A DNA stretch of 64,000 nucleotides from Bin55 sp965205545. Lineage in GTDB: Bacteria; Pseudomonadota; Gammaproteobacteria; Pseudomonadales; Azotimanducaceae. The notes beneath the pieces are model-generated. The model saw nothing but the letters and a program-made list of their open reading frames with translations. It was not told the origin of the DNA and searched no databases. The position numbers and the translations under genes are program-made. This document shows positions 9,223 to 17,982 of the stretch, in pieces; within the stretch, counting starts at the first letter, position 1, and the number at the start of each line of letters is the position of its first letter. The stretch spans positions 1,488,001-1,552,000 of the forward strand of contig OZ242170.1 of assembly GCA_965205545.1 (NCBI GenBank), written 5' to 3'.

Positions 9223-10200
9223 TCAGACGCCGAACTGCTCTTCCCAGCCAGGAATGGTCATGCCCAGTCGAAGACCGCGCGTTGCCAGCGCTTCCTTGAT
9301 CTCAGTGAGGGACTTCTTGCCCAAGTTAGGTGTGGCCAATAGATCCTTCTCTGTCTTTTGTACAAGCTCTCCTACTGTGCCAACTTCCTCGCCACGCAAG
9401 CAATTTGCTGAACGTACGGGCAAGTCAAGCAAATCTATGGATTCGAACAAGAAGGGATCAATCGCGTGAGCTTGTTTCTCCTTCTCGACTTCCTCAATTA
9501 GCTTGAGATCGACAAAGGGCGCGAGTTGCTGAGTCAGGATGGTCGCTGCGCGACGTACCGCTTCTTCCGGTCGAATCGTTCCGTTGGACTCCATCGTGAT
9601 TATCAGCTTGTCCATGTCTGTGCGCTGCTCGACTCGAGTGTTCTCAACTGTGTAGTCCACACTTCGCATTGGACTGTAGGAGGCGTCAAGACGCAATCGT
9701 CCAATGACGCGATCATGTTCGGCGACCAGCTGTTGGTCTGCAGGTTGGTAGCCACGACCGCGCGACACGATTGCCTCCAAGTGAATGGATCCATCATCGT
9801 TCAAGGTGCAAATGTGGTGATCGGGATTCGCGATTTCCACTTCTTGGGTCGTTATGAAGTCATTGGCTGTAACTTCCCCGGGGCCATTTGCTACGAGCCT
9901 CATAGTGCTCTCATCGCCCGCTATTAGCCGCACCGCAACGCCTTTCAAATTCAGGCAAATGTTCAGCAGATCTTCACGCACACCGGGCAACGTAGAGAAT
10001 TCGTGCAGCGCACCATCGATCGTGACTTCAGTAATTGCTGCTCCGGGCATGGAGGACAACAAGACACGCCGCAATGCATTTCCCAGCGTATGGCCATATC
10101 CGCGTTCGAGAGGAGTCAGGACGACGCGAGCTCGCGTGTCGGTGATGCTCTCGACCTCGATAGGTGTTACACGCAATAGATCAGTGTCTACTGTACTCAT
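9223..10200 (-). CDS. rpoA: DNA-directed RNA polymerase subunit alpha
   Basis: 325 residues (Escherichia coli 329). The N-terminal dimerisation domain is recognised by ERGYGHTLGNALRRVLLSSM, and the C-terminal domain that contacts UP elements and activators by RSANCLRGEEVGTVGELV and NLGKKSLTEIKE. Start ATG 10200. It lies between rpsD and rplQ as in other Gammaproteobacteria, so it is presumably expressed with the ribosomal genes. Confidence 0.98.
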   Translation of the reverse strand: MSTVDTDLLRVTPIEVESITDTRARVVLTPLERGYGHTLGNALRRVLLSSMPGAAITEVTIDGALHEFSTLPGVREDLLNICLNLKGVAVRLIAGDESTMRLVANGPGEVTANDFITTQEVEIANPDHHICTLNDDGSIHLEAIVSRGRGYQPADQQLVAEHDRVIGRLRLDASYSPMRSVDYTVENTRVEQRTDMDKLIITMESNGTIRPEEAVRRAATILTQQLAPFVDLKLIEEVEKEKQAHAIDPFLFESIDLLDLPVRSANCLRGEEVGTVGELVQKTEKDLLATPNLGKKSLTEIKEALATRGLRLGMTIPGWEEQFGV

Positions 10201-10240
10201 AGATTTGTTTTCCCTCTGGCGTCAGCCAGAATCCACAGTG

Positions 10241-10867
10241 CTATTTGGAATAAAGTTCGACGATAAGGTTTTCTTGAATTTCAAGCGGCAGCTCTTCTCG
10301 CTCCGGCACTCGGGTGAAGACAGAGCTTCGTTGCTCGGGGTCAACGTCGATCCAATTCACAAAACCTCGTTGATCGGCCAGCTCCAACGCCATGCCAATC
10401 CTGCCTTGCGACTTTTGCTTCTCCCCGATGGTGATTTCGTCGCCTGGACGAACGTGATAGGACGGAACATTCACCTTCTGACCATTTACACGAATCGCTT
10501 TGTGCGAAACAAGCTGACGCGCCTCGGCACGGGTACAGCCGAATCCGGATCGATAGACCACATTGTCAAGTCGGCTCTCCAGAAGCCGCAAGAGGTTGAG
10601 TCCTGTTGCGCCTTGCTGGCGATCCGCCTTCTTGTAGTAGTTCCTAAACTGCTTTTCCAAGATGCCATAGAGTCTGCGCACCTTCTGCTTCTCGCGCAAC
10701 TGTATGGCGAAGTCGCTCAATCGGGGCGGAGTGCGACGAGTGCCAGGTTCGCCTGGCAAGCGACCTTCCTTGCATTTATCCTCGAGCGCACGTGCGCCGC
10801 TCTTCAAGTAAAGATCGGTTCCTTCCCTTCTCGAGAGCTTAAGCTTTGGACCTAAATACCTAGCCAT
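10241..10867 (-). CDS. rpsD: 30S ribosomal protein S4
   Basis: 208 residues. MARYLGPKLKLSRREGTDL start and the S4 RNA-binding domain (LDNVVYRSGFGCTRAEARQL, then HKAIRVNGQKVNVPSY). Primary 16S rRNA binder. In Escherichia coli it is also the autoregulator of the alpha operon through a pseudoknot at rpsM. Here it follows rpsK by 12 bp. Confidence 0.98.
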   Translation of the reverse strand: MARYLGPKLKLSRREGTDLYLKSGARALEDKCKEGRLPGEPGTRRTPPRLSDFAIQLREKQKVRRLYGILEKQFRNYYKKADRQQGATGLNLLRLLESRLDNVVYRSGFGCTRAEARQLVSHKAIRVNGQKVNVPSYHVRPGDEITIGEKQKSQGRIGMALELADQRGFVNWIDVDPEQRSSVFTRVPEREELPLEIQENLIVELYSK

Positions 10868-10879
10868 TGATCAATTCCT

Positions 10880-11281
10880 CTATGGACGACGCCTCTTGGG
10901 AGGTCGGCAACCGTTGTGGGGAATGGGCGTAACGTCGGAGATGCTGTTAATGCGTAGCCCCCCGGCGTTTAGCGCACGTACCGCAGAGTCGCGCCCCGGT
11001 CCGGGTCCCTTGACGAATACGTCGACGCTCTTCAGCCCATGGTTCTCCACTACCGTCGATGTCACGTTTTCAGCGGCAGTTTGCGCAGCATAGGCAGTGC
11101 TCTTGCGCGCGCCGCGAAATCCAGAACCGCCAGCCGTGGCCCAACCCAACGTCCGTCCATGCCTGTCTGTGATCGTAATGATCGTGTTGTTGTACGAAGC
11201 GTGAACGTGGGCAAGCCCATCGGTGACGACTCTTCGTCCGCGTCTACGGGTGGTTTCTCCGCGTGTGCGACGTCCTGGCAT
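10880..11281 (-). CDS. rpsK: 30S ribosomal protein S11
   Basis: 133 residues. Contains HASYNNTIITITDRHGRTLGWATAGG and the C-terminal DVTPIPHNGCRPPKRRRP signature. Sits in the platform of the small subunit near the 3' end of 16S rRNA. It starts 2 bp after the rpsM stop, so it is translationally coupled in the alpha operon. An N-terminal arginine-rich extension (PGRRTRGETTRRRGRR) replaces the shorter lysine-rich one of Escherichia coli. Confidence 0.97.
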   Translation of the reverse strand: MPGRRTRGETTRRRGRRVVTDGLAHVHASYNNTIITITDRHGRTLGWATAGGSGFRGARKSTAYAAQTAAENVTSTVVENHGLKSVDVFVKGPGPGRDSAVRALNAGGLRINSISDVTPIPHNGCRPPKRRRP

Positions 11282-11283
11282 GG

Positions 11284-11640
11284 CTATTTCCTGATAATCC
11301 TCGGCGGCCCTTTGCGCGTGCGAGCGTTCGTTTGCGTGCGTTGCCCACGCACGGGCATTCCACGTCTATGTCGCAGCCCACGATAGCAGCGCAAGTCCAT
11401 GAGCCGCTTCACGTTCATCGAGTTCATGCGACGCAAATCGCCTTCTACAGTCAATTTCTGAACTTCAGATCGAAGCGCGTCGAGCTGAGATTCCGTTAGA
11501 TCTTGAACTCGGACATGCGGATCTACATTGGCAGATTCGCAAATGCTTACGGCGGTCGTTCTACCAATGCCGTAGATGTAAGTAAGCGATATCCCCGCGT
11601 GCTTGTTGTCGGGAACCATTACTCCAGCAATTCTTGCCAT
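11284..11640 (-). CDS. rpsM: 30S ribosomal protein S13
   Basis: 118 residues. MARIAGVMVPDNKHAGISLTYIYGIGRTTA at the N-terminus and the C-terminal CYRGLRHRRGMPVRGQRT motif. Head of the small subunit, contacting the P-site tRNA and forming intersubunit bridges with L5. First gene of the alpha operon, 3 bp after rpmJ. Confidence 0.97.
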   Translation of the reverse strand: MARIAGVMVPDNKHAGISLTYIYGIGRTTAVSICESANVDPHVRVQDLTESQLDALRSEVQKLTVEGDLRRMNSMNVKRLMDLRCYRGLRHRRGMPVRGQRTQTNARTRKGPPRIIRK

Positions 11641-11643
11641 TTT

Positions 11644-11760
11644 CTAACCCTGCCGTTGCTTGTGTCGAGGTTCGGTCTTGCAGATCACATAGAGTGTGCG
11701 CTTTCTGCGCACGATCTTGCAATTCCGACACATTTTCTTTACCGATGCTCTTACTTTCAT
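11644..11760 (-). CDS. rpmJ: 50S ribosomal protein L36
   Basis: 38-residue protein from ATG 11760 to TAG 11644. The sequence MKVRASVKKMCRNCKIVRRK, followed by a conserved CK and H near the end, carries the three cysteines and one histidine of the zinc-binding (C+) form of L36. It lies between secY and rpsM, the standard position at the end of the spc operon. The zinc-free paralog form, if any, is not in this window. Confidence 0.96.
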   Translation of the reverse strand: MKVRASVKKMCRNCKIVRRKRTLYVICKTEPRHKQRQG

Positions 11761-11781
11761 GAGAAATACCTATCCGCAATC

Positions 11782-13110
11782 CTAGAATCGTGGTCGCCGA
11801 CTGTAGTTGCGCAAATTCGACCTCTCCATCAATTTCGCATATTGGCTGGACATCAAATGCGCCTGCACCTGCGACATGAAGTCCATGGAAACCACAACAA
11901 CGATGAGCAGTGCCGTGCCACCCAGCTGCATCATGGAATAGCCCATCAAACGCATAAGTTCCGGCAACAAACAGACAAGTGTTACGTACAGGGAACCAAA
12001 GATGGTCAGCTTGGTTGTCACATCGTCGATGTATTCCGCTGTTTGTTTGCCTGGACGAATGCCTGGAATATAAGCGCCTTGCCGTTTTAGATTGTCCGCC
12101 ATTTCACCTGGATCGCGCACGATCGCCGTGTAGAAGAAGCTGAAGAATATGATTCCAGCGGCAAACATTAAGATATAGAGTGGCTGCCCAGGACTCAATA
12201 TCAGGGCAACCTCCTGCAACCAGCCCATGCCCGGTCCCTGTCCAAACCACTGCGCCATCGAGGCTGGCGCGAGAAGCAAGCTGGATGCGAAAATTGCGGG
12301 AATTACGCCAGCCATGTTGACTTTCAGCGGCAAATGGCTCGCTTGAGCCTGAACCATTCGCCGTCCTTGCTGACGCTTCGCATAGTTGATGGTTATTCTG
12401 CGTTCACCCCGCTCGATGAACACCACGAATCCAACGACTGCAATGGCAAATACGCCGATCAGAAGCAGGATCGCCAGGTTGACTTCGCCTTGACGAGCCG
12501 CTTCAACGCCTTGCCCGATGGCGGCGGGAAATCCCGACACAATGCCGGCGAAGATCAGCAGCGATATTCCATTGCCCACCCCATGCTCGGTGATTTTCTC
12601 CCCAAGCCACATCATGAACAATGCGCCAGTGACCAACGTCACAACTGAGATGAAGAAAAAGCCAAAGCCGGGATCAAAAGGCAGTCCTTGGGCTACAAGC
12701 GTGCCCGTGAGCGCCGTTCCCTGCACCAATGAAATCAGTAGAGTGCCGTAACGCGTGTACTTCGTTATCTTGCGTCTGCCGGCCTCACCTTCTTTGCGGA
12801 GCTGATTGAGAGCGGGGTACATCATCGTCACTAGGTTCATGATGATGCTCGACGTGATGTAGGGCATGACACCCAATGCCAGAATGCTCATGCGCTCCAG
12901 CGCGCCGCCCGAAAACATGTTGAACAGATCGAGAATGCCACCCTGATTCTGTTCAAACAGTCTTTGCAGCGCATCAGGATTGATGCCTGGGACGGGAATG
13001 TGAGTACCTATGCGATACACAAGCAATGCGAACAGCACAAAAAAGAGCCGGTTCCGTAGCTCAGACAGTCCGGTTTGAACTCCTGCTAACGCAGGCGCTG
13101 CAGTCGCCAT
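11782..13110 (-). CDS. secY: protein translocase subunit SecY
   Basis: 442 residues with ten hydrophobic helices, matching the channel subunit of the Sec translocon (SecYEG) in the inner membrane. Recognisable segments are RIGTHIPVPGINP in the plug/TM2 region, GIGNGISLLIF-type GVGNGISLLIF, and IRPGKQTAEYID near the cytoplasmic SecA/ribosome-contact loop. Penultimate gene of the spc operon, 7 bp after rplO. Its partner SecE is encoded at 41206-41607. SecG is not in the window. Confidence 0.98.
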   Translation of the reverse strand: MATAAPALAGVQTGLSELRNRLFFVLFALLVYRIGTHIPVPGINPDALQRLFEQNQGGILDLFNMFSGGALERMSILALGVMPYITSSIIMNLVTMMYPALNQLRKEGEAGRRKITKYTRYGTLLISLVQGTALTGTLVAQGLPFDPGFGFFFISVVTLVTGALFMMWLGEKITEHGVGNGISLLIFAGIVSGFPAAIGQGVEAARQGEVNLAILLLIGVFAIAVVGFVVFIERGERRITINYAKRQQGRRMVQAQASHLPLKVNMAGVIPAIFASSLLLAPASMAQWFGQGPGMGWLQEVALILSPGQPLYILMFAAGIIFFSFFYTAIVRDPGEMADNLKRQGAYIPGIRPGKQTAEYIDDVTTKLTIFGSLYVTLVCLLPELMRLMGYSMMQLGGTALLIVVVVSMDFMSQVQAHLMSSQYAKLMERSNLRNYSRRPRF

Positions 13111-13117
13111 AGCCTAG

Positions 13118-13552
13118 CTAGTCCTCGACTCTTCCGCCCGCTGCCTCGATGGCTTCACGAGCTCCCTTGGTGACTTTCAGACCCTTGACCACAATTGGGC
13201 GCTCAAGTTTGCCTGAGTGAATCACCCTCACTCTCTTCACTGTTGACTTGATCAATCCCGATTGGCGCAGGCTTTCAAGGTCGGCTACTTCTCCTTCCAT
13301 CGTCTCGAGCTCGTGAAGTCTAATTTCGTCAGTGACTCTGCCAATGCGCGATCTAAAGCCAAAGGTGGGAATCCGTTGCTGAAGCGGCAACTGACCACCT
13401 TCAAATCTTGCTGGGAGCGAACCTCCTGACCGCGACTTCTGTCCTTTGTGACCTCGTCCGCAAGTCTTTCCTCGCCCCGCAGAGATGCCACGACCCACGC
13501 GACGTCGCTGTCCGCGACTACCGGGTGGGTTCTGTAGCTCGTTTAGTCTCAC
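13118..13552 (-). CDS. rplO: 50S ribosomal protein L15
   Basis: 144 residues. MRLNELQNPPGSRGQRRRVGRG start, the glycine-rich GRGHKGQKSRSGG segment and the GGRVE end typical of L15. Starts with GTG at 13552, overlapping the rpmD stop as GTGA, so translation is probably coupled. Spc operon. Confidence 0.97.
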   Translation of the reverse strand: MRLNELQNPPGSRGQRRRVGRGISAGRGKTCGRGHKGQKSRSGGSLPARFEGGQLPLQQRIPTFGFRSRIGRVTDEIRLHELETMEGEVADLESLRQSGLIKSTVKRVRVIHSGKLERPIVVKGLKVTKGAREAIEAAGGRVED

Positions 13553-13752
13553 TGCGAAACTCCTTGCGTCACTTGGACCATATAGCTCACCTGATTGATC
13601 ATGCCTCGGATTGAAGGAGTGTCCTCCAACTCGACTTCATGGCCAATTCTGCGCAGTCCAAGTCCACGGACGCACGCCTTGTGCTTTTTTAGGCGACCTG
13701 ACGCGCTCTTCACGAGCTTGACGCGAAGCGTTTTTTTCTTCCTACTTGCCAA
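13549..13752 (-). CDS. rpmD: 50S ribosomal protein L30
   Basis: 67 residues (most are 58-61). Core GRLKKHKACVRGLGLRRIGH and EDTPSIRGMINQVSYMV are typical of L30. I use TTG 13752, giving an 11-bp overlap with the end of rpsE. No other start lies before the conserved region. Spc operon, between rpsE and rplO. The extra length is a lysine-rich N-terminus and a short C-terminal tail. Confidence 0.94.
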   Translation of the reverse strand: MASRKKKTLRVKLVKSASGRLKKHKACVRGLGLRRIGHEVELEDTPSIRGMINQVSYMVQVTQGVSQ

Positions 13753-14254
13753 ATCCGCGCACCTCGGCTTCAGATTTGTCGCGCTTCAAGGCAACCGCTC
13801 GTGGGGAACGCATGTTGACCAATCCCTTGACCGTGGCGCGAACTACGTTCGTTGGGTTGGTCGAACCGTAGCACTTGGCAAGCACGTCTCGAACACCAGC
13901 AGCTTCCAATACGGCTCTCATGGTGCCGCCTGCAATAATGCCAGTCCCTTCCGATGCAGGTTGCATGAATATCTTTGAAGCACCGTGCTTCTCGACGATG
14001 GGGTACCAGAGAGTCACTCCGTTGAGTTCAATGTCGAACATGTTCCGGCGGGCCACTTCTCCAGACTTTTCTATCGCCTGCACCCGTTCACGCGCCTTTC
14101 CGCGACCAAAACCCACACGACCTGCGCCATCGCCTACCACCGTCAACGCGGTGTGCGAAATCTGACGACCTCCCTTGACGGTCTTCGCAACACGCGACGA
14201 GGCAACAAGCTTCTCAACCAGCCCCTCCTGCTTGATCTCTTCCGCATAAGCCAT
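13742..14254 (-). CDS. rpsE: 30S ribosomal protein S5
   Basis: 170 residues. Contains GRVGFGRGKARERVQAIEK (dsRNA-binding-like domain), GTGIIAGGTMRAVLEAAG and GSTNPTNVVRATVKGL. S5 sits at the mRNA entry tunnel and contributes to helicase activity and fidelity. Begins immediately after rplR (adjacent codons) and overlaps rpmD. Confidence 0.97.
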   Translation of the reverse strand: MAYAEEIKQEGLVEKLVASSRVAKTVKGGRQISHTALTVVGDGAGRVGFGRGKARERVQAIEKSGEVARRNMFDIELNGVTLWYPIVEKHGASKIFMQPASEGTGIIAGGTMRAVLEAAGVRDVLAKCYGSTNPTNVVRATVKGLVNMRSPRAVALKRDKSEAEVRGFGK

Positions 14255-14605
14255 CTAGAACTCCAATCCTCCTTCCCGAGCTGCTTCCGCCAGCGCTTTG
14301 ACACGACCGTGATACTTGTAGCCCGACCTGTCGAAGGCAACTTTCTTGATCCCTGTCTCGGTGGCGCGCGCGGCAATCAACACGCCAACTTTCGTCGCCG
14401 CTTCCACATTGCCAGTTGGATCAGTACGCAATGTGCTGTCCAGCGTCGAAGCCTGTGTGAGCACTCGATCTCCTTGGGGATCGATGAGCTGCGCGTACAT
14501 GTGTTTGGACGTGCGGTGCACTGTCAGCCGAACTGCATTCAACTCGCGCATCTTCAATCTCGCTCTTCGAGCCCGACGCAATCGAGCTCCTCGTTTGCTC
14601 TTCAT
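14255..14605 (-). CDS. rplR: 50S ribosomal protein L18
   Basis: 116 residues. RLTVHRTSKHMYAQLID and the C-terminal FDRSGYKYHGRVKALAEAAR are L18 signatures. Binds 5S rRNA together with L5 and L25. Spc operon between rplF (11 bp) and rpsE. Confidence 0.97.
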   Translation of the reverse strand: MKSKRGARLRRARRARLKMRELNAVRLTVHRTSKHMYAQLIDPQGDRVLTQASTLDSTLRTDPTGNVEAATKVGVLIAARATETGIKKVAFDRSGYKYHGRVKALAEAAREGGLEF

Positions 14606-14616
14606 TACAGTCCTGA

Positions 14617-15147
14617 CTACTTCTTCGATTCTTTTCGCTTTACGTACTCACCGACGTATCTCACGCCTTTCCCTTTGTAGGGTTCTGGCGGACGCTTGCT
14701 GCGTATATCGGCAGCAACCTGACCGACCAGCTGCCTATCAATCCCCGTCACAACAATCTCAGTCGCCGTTGGTGTCGCAACTTCAATTCCATCCGGCGGC
14801 AGAAATTCGACGGGATGGGAATAACCCAACTGAAGAACAAGCTTCTTGTTTTGAACTTGAGCACGATATCCCACACCTTGTAGTTCCAAGCGCTTCTCCC
14901 ACTTTTGGGAAACTCCCTTGATCATGTTTCGCAGCAGAGCTTGAAACGTACCGGTCATTGCCTTGGCATGGGTTGTTTCGCCAACAGTGCGAATTGAAAC
15001 GACATCGCCGTCTCGAGCAGTGGATACTCCGTCTGCAAGAGGTATCGAAAGTTCCCCAAGCGGACCCTTGACCCTAACATCCTGCTCCGTCACTTGCACG
15101 TCCACGCCACCGGGAATCTCTAGCGATCGTTCTGTAAGCCGCGACAT
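14617..15147 (-). CDS. rplF: 50S ribosomal protein L6
   Basis: 176 residues. Two-fold L6 repeat with GVGYRAQVQNKKLVLQLGYSH and the C-terminal PEPYKGKGVRYVGEYVKRKE signature. Lies near the factor-binding site of the large subunit. Spc operon, 11 bp from each neighbour. Confidence 0.97.
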   Translation of the reverse strand: MSRLTERSLEIPGGVDVQVTEQDVRVKGPLGELSIPLADGVSTARDGDVVSIRTVGETTHAKAMTGTFQALLRNMIKGVSQKWEKRLELQGVGYRAQVQNKKLVLQLGYSHPVEFLPPDGIEVATPTATEIVVTGIDRQLVGQVAADIRSKRPPEPYKGKGVRYVGEYVKRKESKK

Positions 15148-15158
15148 CTCAATCCACC

Positions 15159-15551
15159 TCAGAAAACCGTGCAGAGCACCTCGCCGCCAAGCCCGGCTCG
15201 TCGCGCGGCATGGTCGGTCATTAATCCTTGATTGGTGCTTACGATCGCAATGCCCAATCCGCCTTTGACCCTGGGCAGCTCTTGCTTTGTTCGATATACA
15301 CGCAATCCTGGGCGGCTCACTCGGTGCAACTCCTCTATTACGGAGACGCCGTCGAGATACTTGAGCTGTACAGTTAGATTTGGCTTGTCCGTTTTCTCCA
15401 CCGAGTAGCCAAGAATGTAGCCTTCGTCCTCGAGCACTCTGCAGATGGCCGCCTTCATCTTGGAACTTGGCATGGAGACGGTCAGCATGGAGACCGCACA
15501 GGCGTTGCGAATGCGCGTCAAGAAGTCAGCAATGGGATCCTGCATGCTCAT
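15159..15551 (-). CDS. rpsH: 30S ribosomal protein S8
   Basis: 130 residues. DPIADFLTRIRNACAV start and the C-terminal RVYRTKQELPRVKGGLGIAI ... STNQGLMTDHAARRAG signature. Primary 16S rRNA binder. In Escherichia coli S8 represses the spc operon by binding near rplE; I did not identify the corresponding mRNA site with confidence. Confidence 0.97.
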   Translation of the reverse strand: MSMQDPIADFLTRIRNACAVSMLTVSMPSSKMKAAICRVLEDEGYILGYSVEKTDKPNLTVQLKYLDGVSVIEELHRVSRPGLRVYRTKQELPRVKGGLGIAIVSTNQGLMTDHAARRAGLGGEVLCTVF

Positions 15552-15555
15552 GGTT

Positions 15556-15861
15556 CTACCAACTTGACTTTTTCAATCCAGGAACGTCGCCGCGCATGGC
15601 CGCTTCTCGAAGCTTCGTTCTTCCCAGTCCAAATCTGCGATAGACGCCGCGAGGACGACCGGTGATGCAACACCGGCGACGCAAACGGATGGGGCTAGCA
15701 TTTCGTGGCAACGCTTGGAGCTGCAACTGGGCATCCCATCTCTCCTCTGCGGACAGGGAACGATCGTTGACAACCTCTTTCAACCTTGCACGCCTTTCGC
15801 GATACTTCGCGACAGTCTTTTCGCGCTTCTTCTCGCGCTCAAGTACCGATTGCTTCGCCAC
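15556..15861 (-). CDS. rpsN: 30S ribosomal protein S14
   Basis: 101 residues, the longer zinc-independent form: the CxxC-x12-CxxC of short S14 is absent. RCCITGRPRGVYRRFGLGR signature at the C-terminal end. Starts at GTG 15861, 2 bp after the rplE stop. Spc operon. Confidence 0.97.
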   Translation of the reverse strand: MAKQSVLEREKKREKTVAKYRERRARLKEVVNDRSLSAEERWDAQLQLQALPRNASPIRLRRRCCITGRPRGVYRRFGLGRTKLREAAMRGDVPGLKKSSW

Positions 15862-15863
15862 AC

Positions 15864-16403
15864 CTAACTCCTAAAGGGAAAATTGAAGGCCTGCAGCAAC
15901 GCCAAACCCTCTGCATCGTCGCGCGCGGTTGTCGTTATTGCAGCGTCCAAACCGCGAATCGAATCGATTTCGTCGTAATTGATTTCCGGAAATATGATCT
16001 GTTCAGTGATTCCTATGGAATAGTTGCCCCGGCCATCGAATGCGCGAGGATTAAGTCCTCGAAAATCTCTCATTCGCGGTATCGCGATTCCGATCAACCG
16101 CTCAACGAATTCGTACATGATGGTGCGCCGAAGAGTGACCATGCAACCAATTGGATAGCCTGTTCGAATCTTGAATGCCGCTTCGGACTTTCGGGCACGA
16201 GTGATCTTCGGGCGTTGCCCAGCGATCTTCATCAAATCATCAAAAGCGCTATCCAAGAGCTTGCGGTCTCCTGCCGCTTGGCCGACTCCCATGTTCAGAG
16301 TCACCTTGACGAGCTTGGGCACGCGCATAGGTGTGGAGTAGCCATGCTCCTCCATCAATTGAGGTCGAATTTCCTCTACGTACTTCTGGTGAAGATCGCT
16401 CAT
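15864..16403 (-). CDS. rplE: 50S ribosomal protein L5
   Basis: 179 residues. VPKLVKVTLNMGVGQAAGDRK, GQRPKITRARKSEAAFKIR and GRGNYSIGITEQIIFPEI are conserved L5 segments. Binds 5S rRNA and contacts S13 and the P-site tRNA. Spc operon between rplX (18 bp) and rpsN. Confidence 0.98.
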   Translation of the reverse strand: MSDLHQKYVEEIRPQLMEEHGYSTPMRVPKLVKVTLNMGVGQAAGDRKLLDSAFDDLMKIAGQRPKITRARKSEAAFKIRTGYPIGCMVTLRRTIMYEFVERLIGIAIPRMRDFRGLNPRAFDGRGNYSIGITEQIIFPEINYDEIDSIRGLDAAITTTARDDAEGLALLQAFNFPFRS

Positions 16404-16421
16404 TGCCTTGCGACCAAGTCC

Positions 16422-16733
16422 TCAACCATCGATTGGCTCACCCGTGGAGCGGTAAAACCTGATCTTGTCTCCATCTTCCTGCCGAAAACCGACTTTGTCT
16501 GCCTTCTCTGTGTTTGGGTTGTAAATTGCAACGTTTGAGACGTGCATTGGCGCTTCTTGTTGAATGATCCCCTGCCTGGCTCCTGGTTGCGTGGCGCGCG
16601 TGTGCCTGTTCACCATATTGACTGTCGCCACAACCACTCGATCTCCCCCAACAAGTCGCACTACGTCGCCAATTCGTCCTTTGTCCTTTCCAGCAAGAAC
16701 TATGACCTGATCGTCCTTCTTGAGGCGATTCAC
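16422..16733 (-). CDS. rplX: 50S ribosomal protein L24
   Basis: 103 residues with a KOW motif (DDQVIVLAGKDKGRIGDV) at the N-terminus. Early assembly protein of the large subunit. GTG start at 16733, 2 bp after the rplN stop. Spc operon. Confidence 0.96.
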   Translation of the reverse strand: MNRLKKDDQVIVLAGKDKGRIGDVVRLVGGDRVVVATVNMVNRHTRATQPGARQGIIQQEAPMHVSNVAIYNPNTEKADKVGFRQEDGDKIRFYRSTGEPIDG

Positions 16734-16735
16734 GG

Positions 16736-17104
16736 CTAAAGAACCTCCGGCGCCAGCGACACGATTCGCATGTATTGGCGCGTTCGAAGCTCGCGGGTGA
16801 CAGGACCGAAAATCCGCGTGCCTATGGGTTCCCTGCTCTCGTTCACAAGCACTGCCGCGTTCTGATCAAAACGAATGAGCGAACCGTCTTGGCGGCGCAC
16901 ACCCTTGCGAGTTCTAACCACTACAGCACGCATGATCTGACCCTTGCGGACGCGGCTTCGTGGAATGGCTTCCTTCACGGTCACTCGAATGGTGTCCCCA
17001 ATTCCCGCATAGCGACGCCGCGACCCGCCTAGCACCTTGATGCACTGCACCCTTCTTGCTCCGCTGTTGTCAGCAACATCGAGCATTGTCTCGCTCTGAA
17101 TCAC
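16736..17104 (-). CDS. rplN: 50S ribosomal protein L14
   Basis: 122 residues. MIQSETMLDVADNSGARRVQ start and C-terminal VTRELRTRQYMRIVSLAPEVL are diagnostic. Intersubunit bridge protein next to L19. Starts with GTG at 17104. Marks the beginning of the spc operon in other species; only 12 bp separate it from rpsQ here, so no separate promoter is evident. Confidence 0.97.
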   Translation of the reverse strand: MIQSETMLDVADNSGARRVQCIKVLGGSRRRYAGIGDTIRVTVKEAIPRSRVRKGQIMRAVVVRTRKGVRRQDGSLIRFDQNAAVLVNESREPIGTRIFGPVTRELRTRQYMRIVSLAPEVL

Positions 17105-17116
17105 CGCTCTCTCCCC

Positions 17117-17377
17117 TTACGTGCTCTCTTCGACGGAGGCGAGACGCCAAGACTTGGTCTTGGACAACGGCCTGCATTCCTCGATCGTGACCCGATCGCC
17201 AATTTTGGCTGCATTGGCTTCGTCGTGCACCTGCAACTTGGACGATCGGCCAATGATCTTTTGATAGAGCGGATGTCGCACTCTTCGATCTACGCGAACC
17301 GCAATTGTCTTGTCCGATCTATCGGCAACGACCACGCCGCTCAATGTCCGCGTCAGTTTGGAGTCTGAATCACCCAT
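17117..17377 (-). CDS. rpsQ: 30S ribosomal protein S17
   Basis: 86 residues. GVVVADRSDKTIAVRVDRRV, the HPLYQKIIGRSSKLQVHDE segment and GDRVTIEECRPLSKTKSW are the S17 signature. Primary 16S rRNA binder. Overlaps rpmC by 8 bp; S10 operon. Confidence 0.97.
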   Translation of the reverse strand: MGDSDSKLTRTLSGVVVADRSDKTIAVRVDRRVRHPLYQKIIGRSSKLQVHDEANAAKIGDRVTIEECRPLSKTKSWRLASVEEST

Positions 17378-17561
17378 TTTGCTTTTCCCGAATGATTGTC
17401 TTGACTCTGGCGATGTTTCGTCTGGACTGCGTCAGCAAATGCGTTTGCGGCAGTTGGTCGGTGGCTCGTTGAAACCTCATGTTGAACTGTTCCTTCAGAG
17501 CTTTCTCCAATTCCTCAGCAAGCTCCACCTCAGTCAATTCTCTAAGATCGCTTGCTTCCAT
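17370..17561 (-). CDS. rpmC: 50S ribosomal protein L29
   Basis: 63 residues. LRELTEVELAEELEKALKEQFNMRFQ helix pair and the C-terminal RRNIARVKTIIREKQ signature. Sits at the tunnel exit, where signal recognition particle and trigger factor dock. Its ATG shares one base with the rplP stop (TGATG), so it is translationally coupled. S10 operon. Confidence 0.96.
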   Translation of the reverse strand: MEASDLRELTEVELAEELEKALKEQFNMRFQRATDQLPQTHLLTQSRRNIARVKTIIREKQNG

Positions 17562-17974
17562 CAGACTGTCCTTCTCGCCACTACGGAGGTCGCGAAGGGC
17601 AACTTGCTAGATGCCAGCTGGAATGCTCGTCGTGCATCGTCTTCGGTCACACCTGCAACTTCGTAGAGCATTCGCCCTGGTTGAATCTGCGCAACCCAAT
17701 ACTCCACGGATCCCTTTCCTTTGCCTTGCCGCACTTCCAACGGCTTCTTGGTAATCGGCTTGTCCGGAAACACACGAATCCAGACCTTTCCCCCTCGTCT
17801 CATCTGCCTGGTCATCGCGCGACGGGCTGCCTCAATTTGTCGAGCCGTCATGCGGCCGCGTCCTACGGCTTTGAGCCCATACTGGCCAAAGCAGACGCGA
17901 TTTGATCTCTGGGCCAATCCGCGATTGCGGCCCTTTTGCTGCTTTCTGAATTTGGTTCTTGTGGGCTGTAACAT
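17561..17974 (-). CDS. rplP: 50S ribosomal protein L16
   Basis: 137 residues. MLQPTRTKFRKQQKGRNRGL, TARQIEAARRAMTRQMRRGG and RMLYEVAGVTEDDARRAFQL are conserved. L16 positions the A-site tRNA. Eight bp after rpsC in the S10 operon. Confidence 0.97.
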   Translation of the reverse strand: MLQPTRTKFRKQQKGRNRGLAQRSNRVCFGQYGLKAVGRGRMTARQIEAARRAMTRQMRRGGKVWIRVFPDKPITKKPLEVRQGKGKGSVEYWVAQIQPGRMLYEVAGVTEDDARRAFQLASSKLPFATSVVARRTV

Positions 17975-17982
17975 GTCGTGCG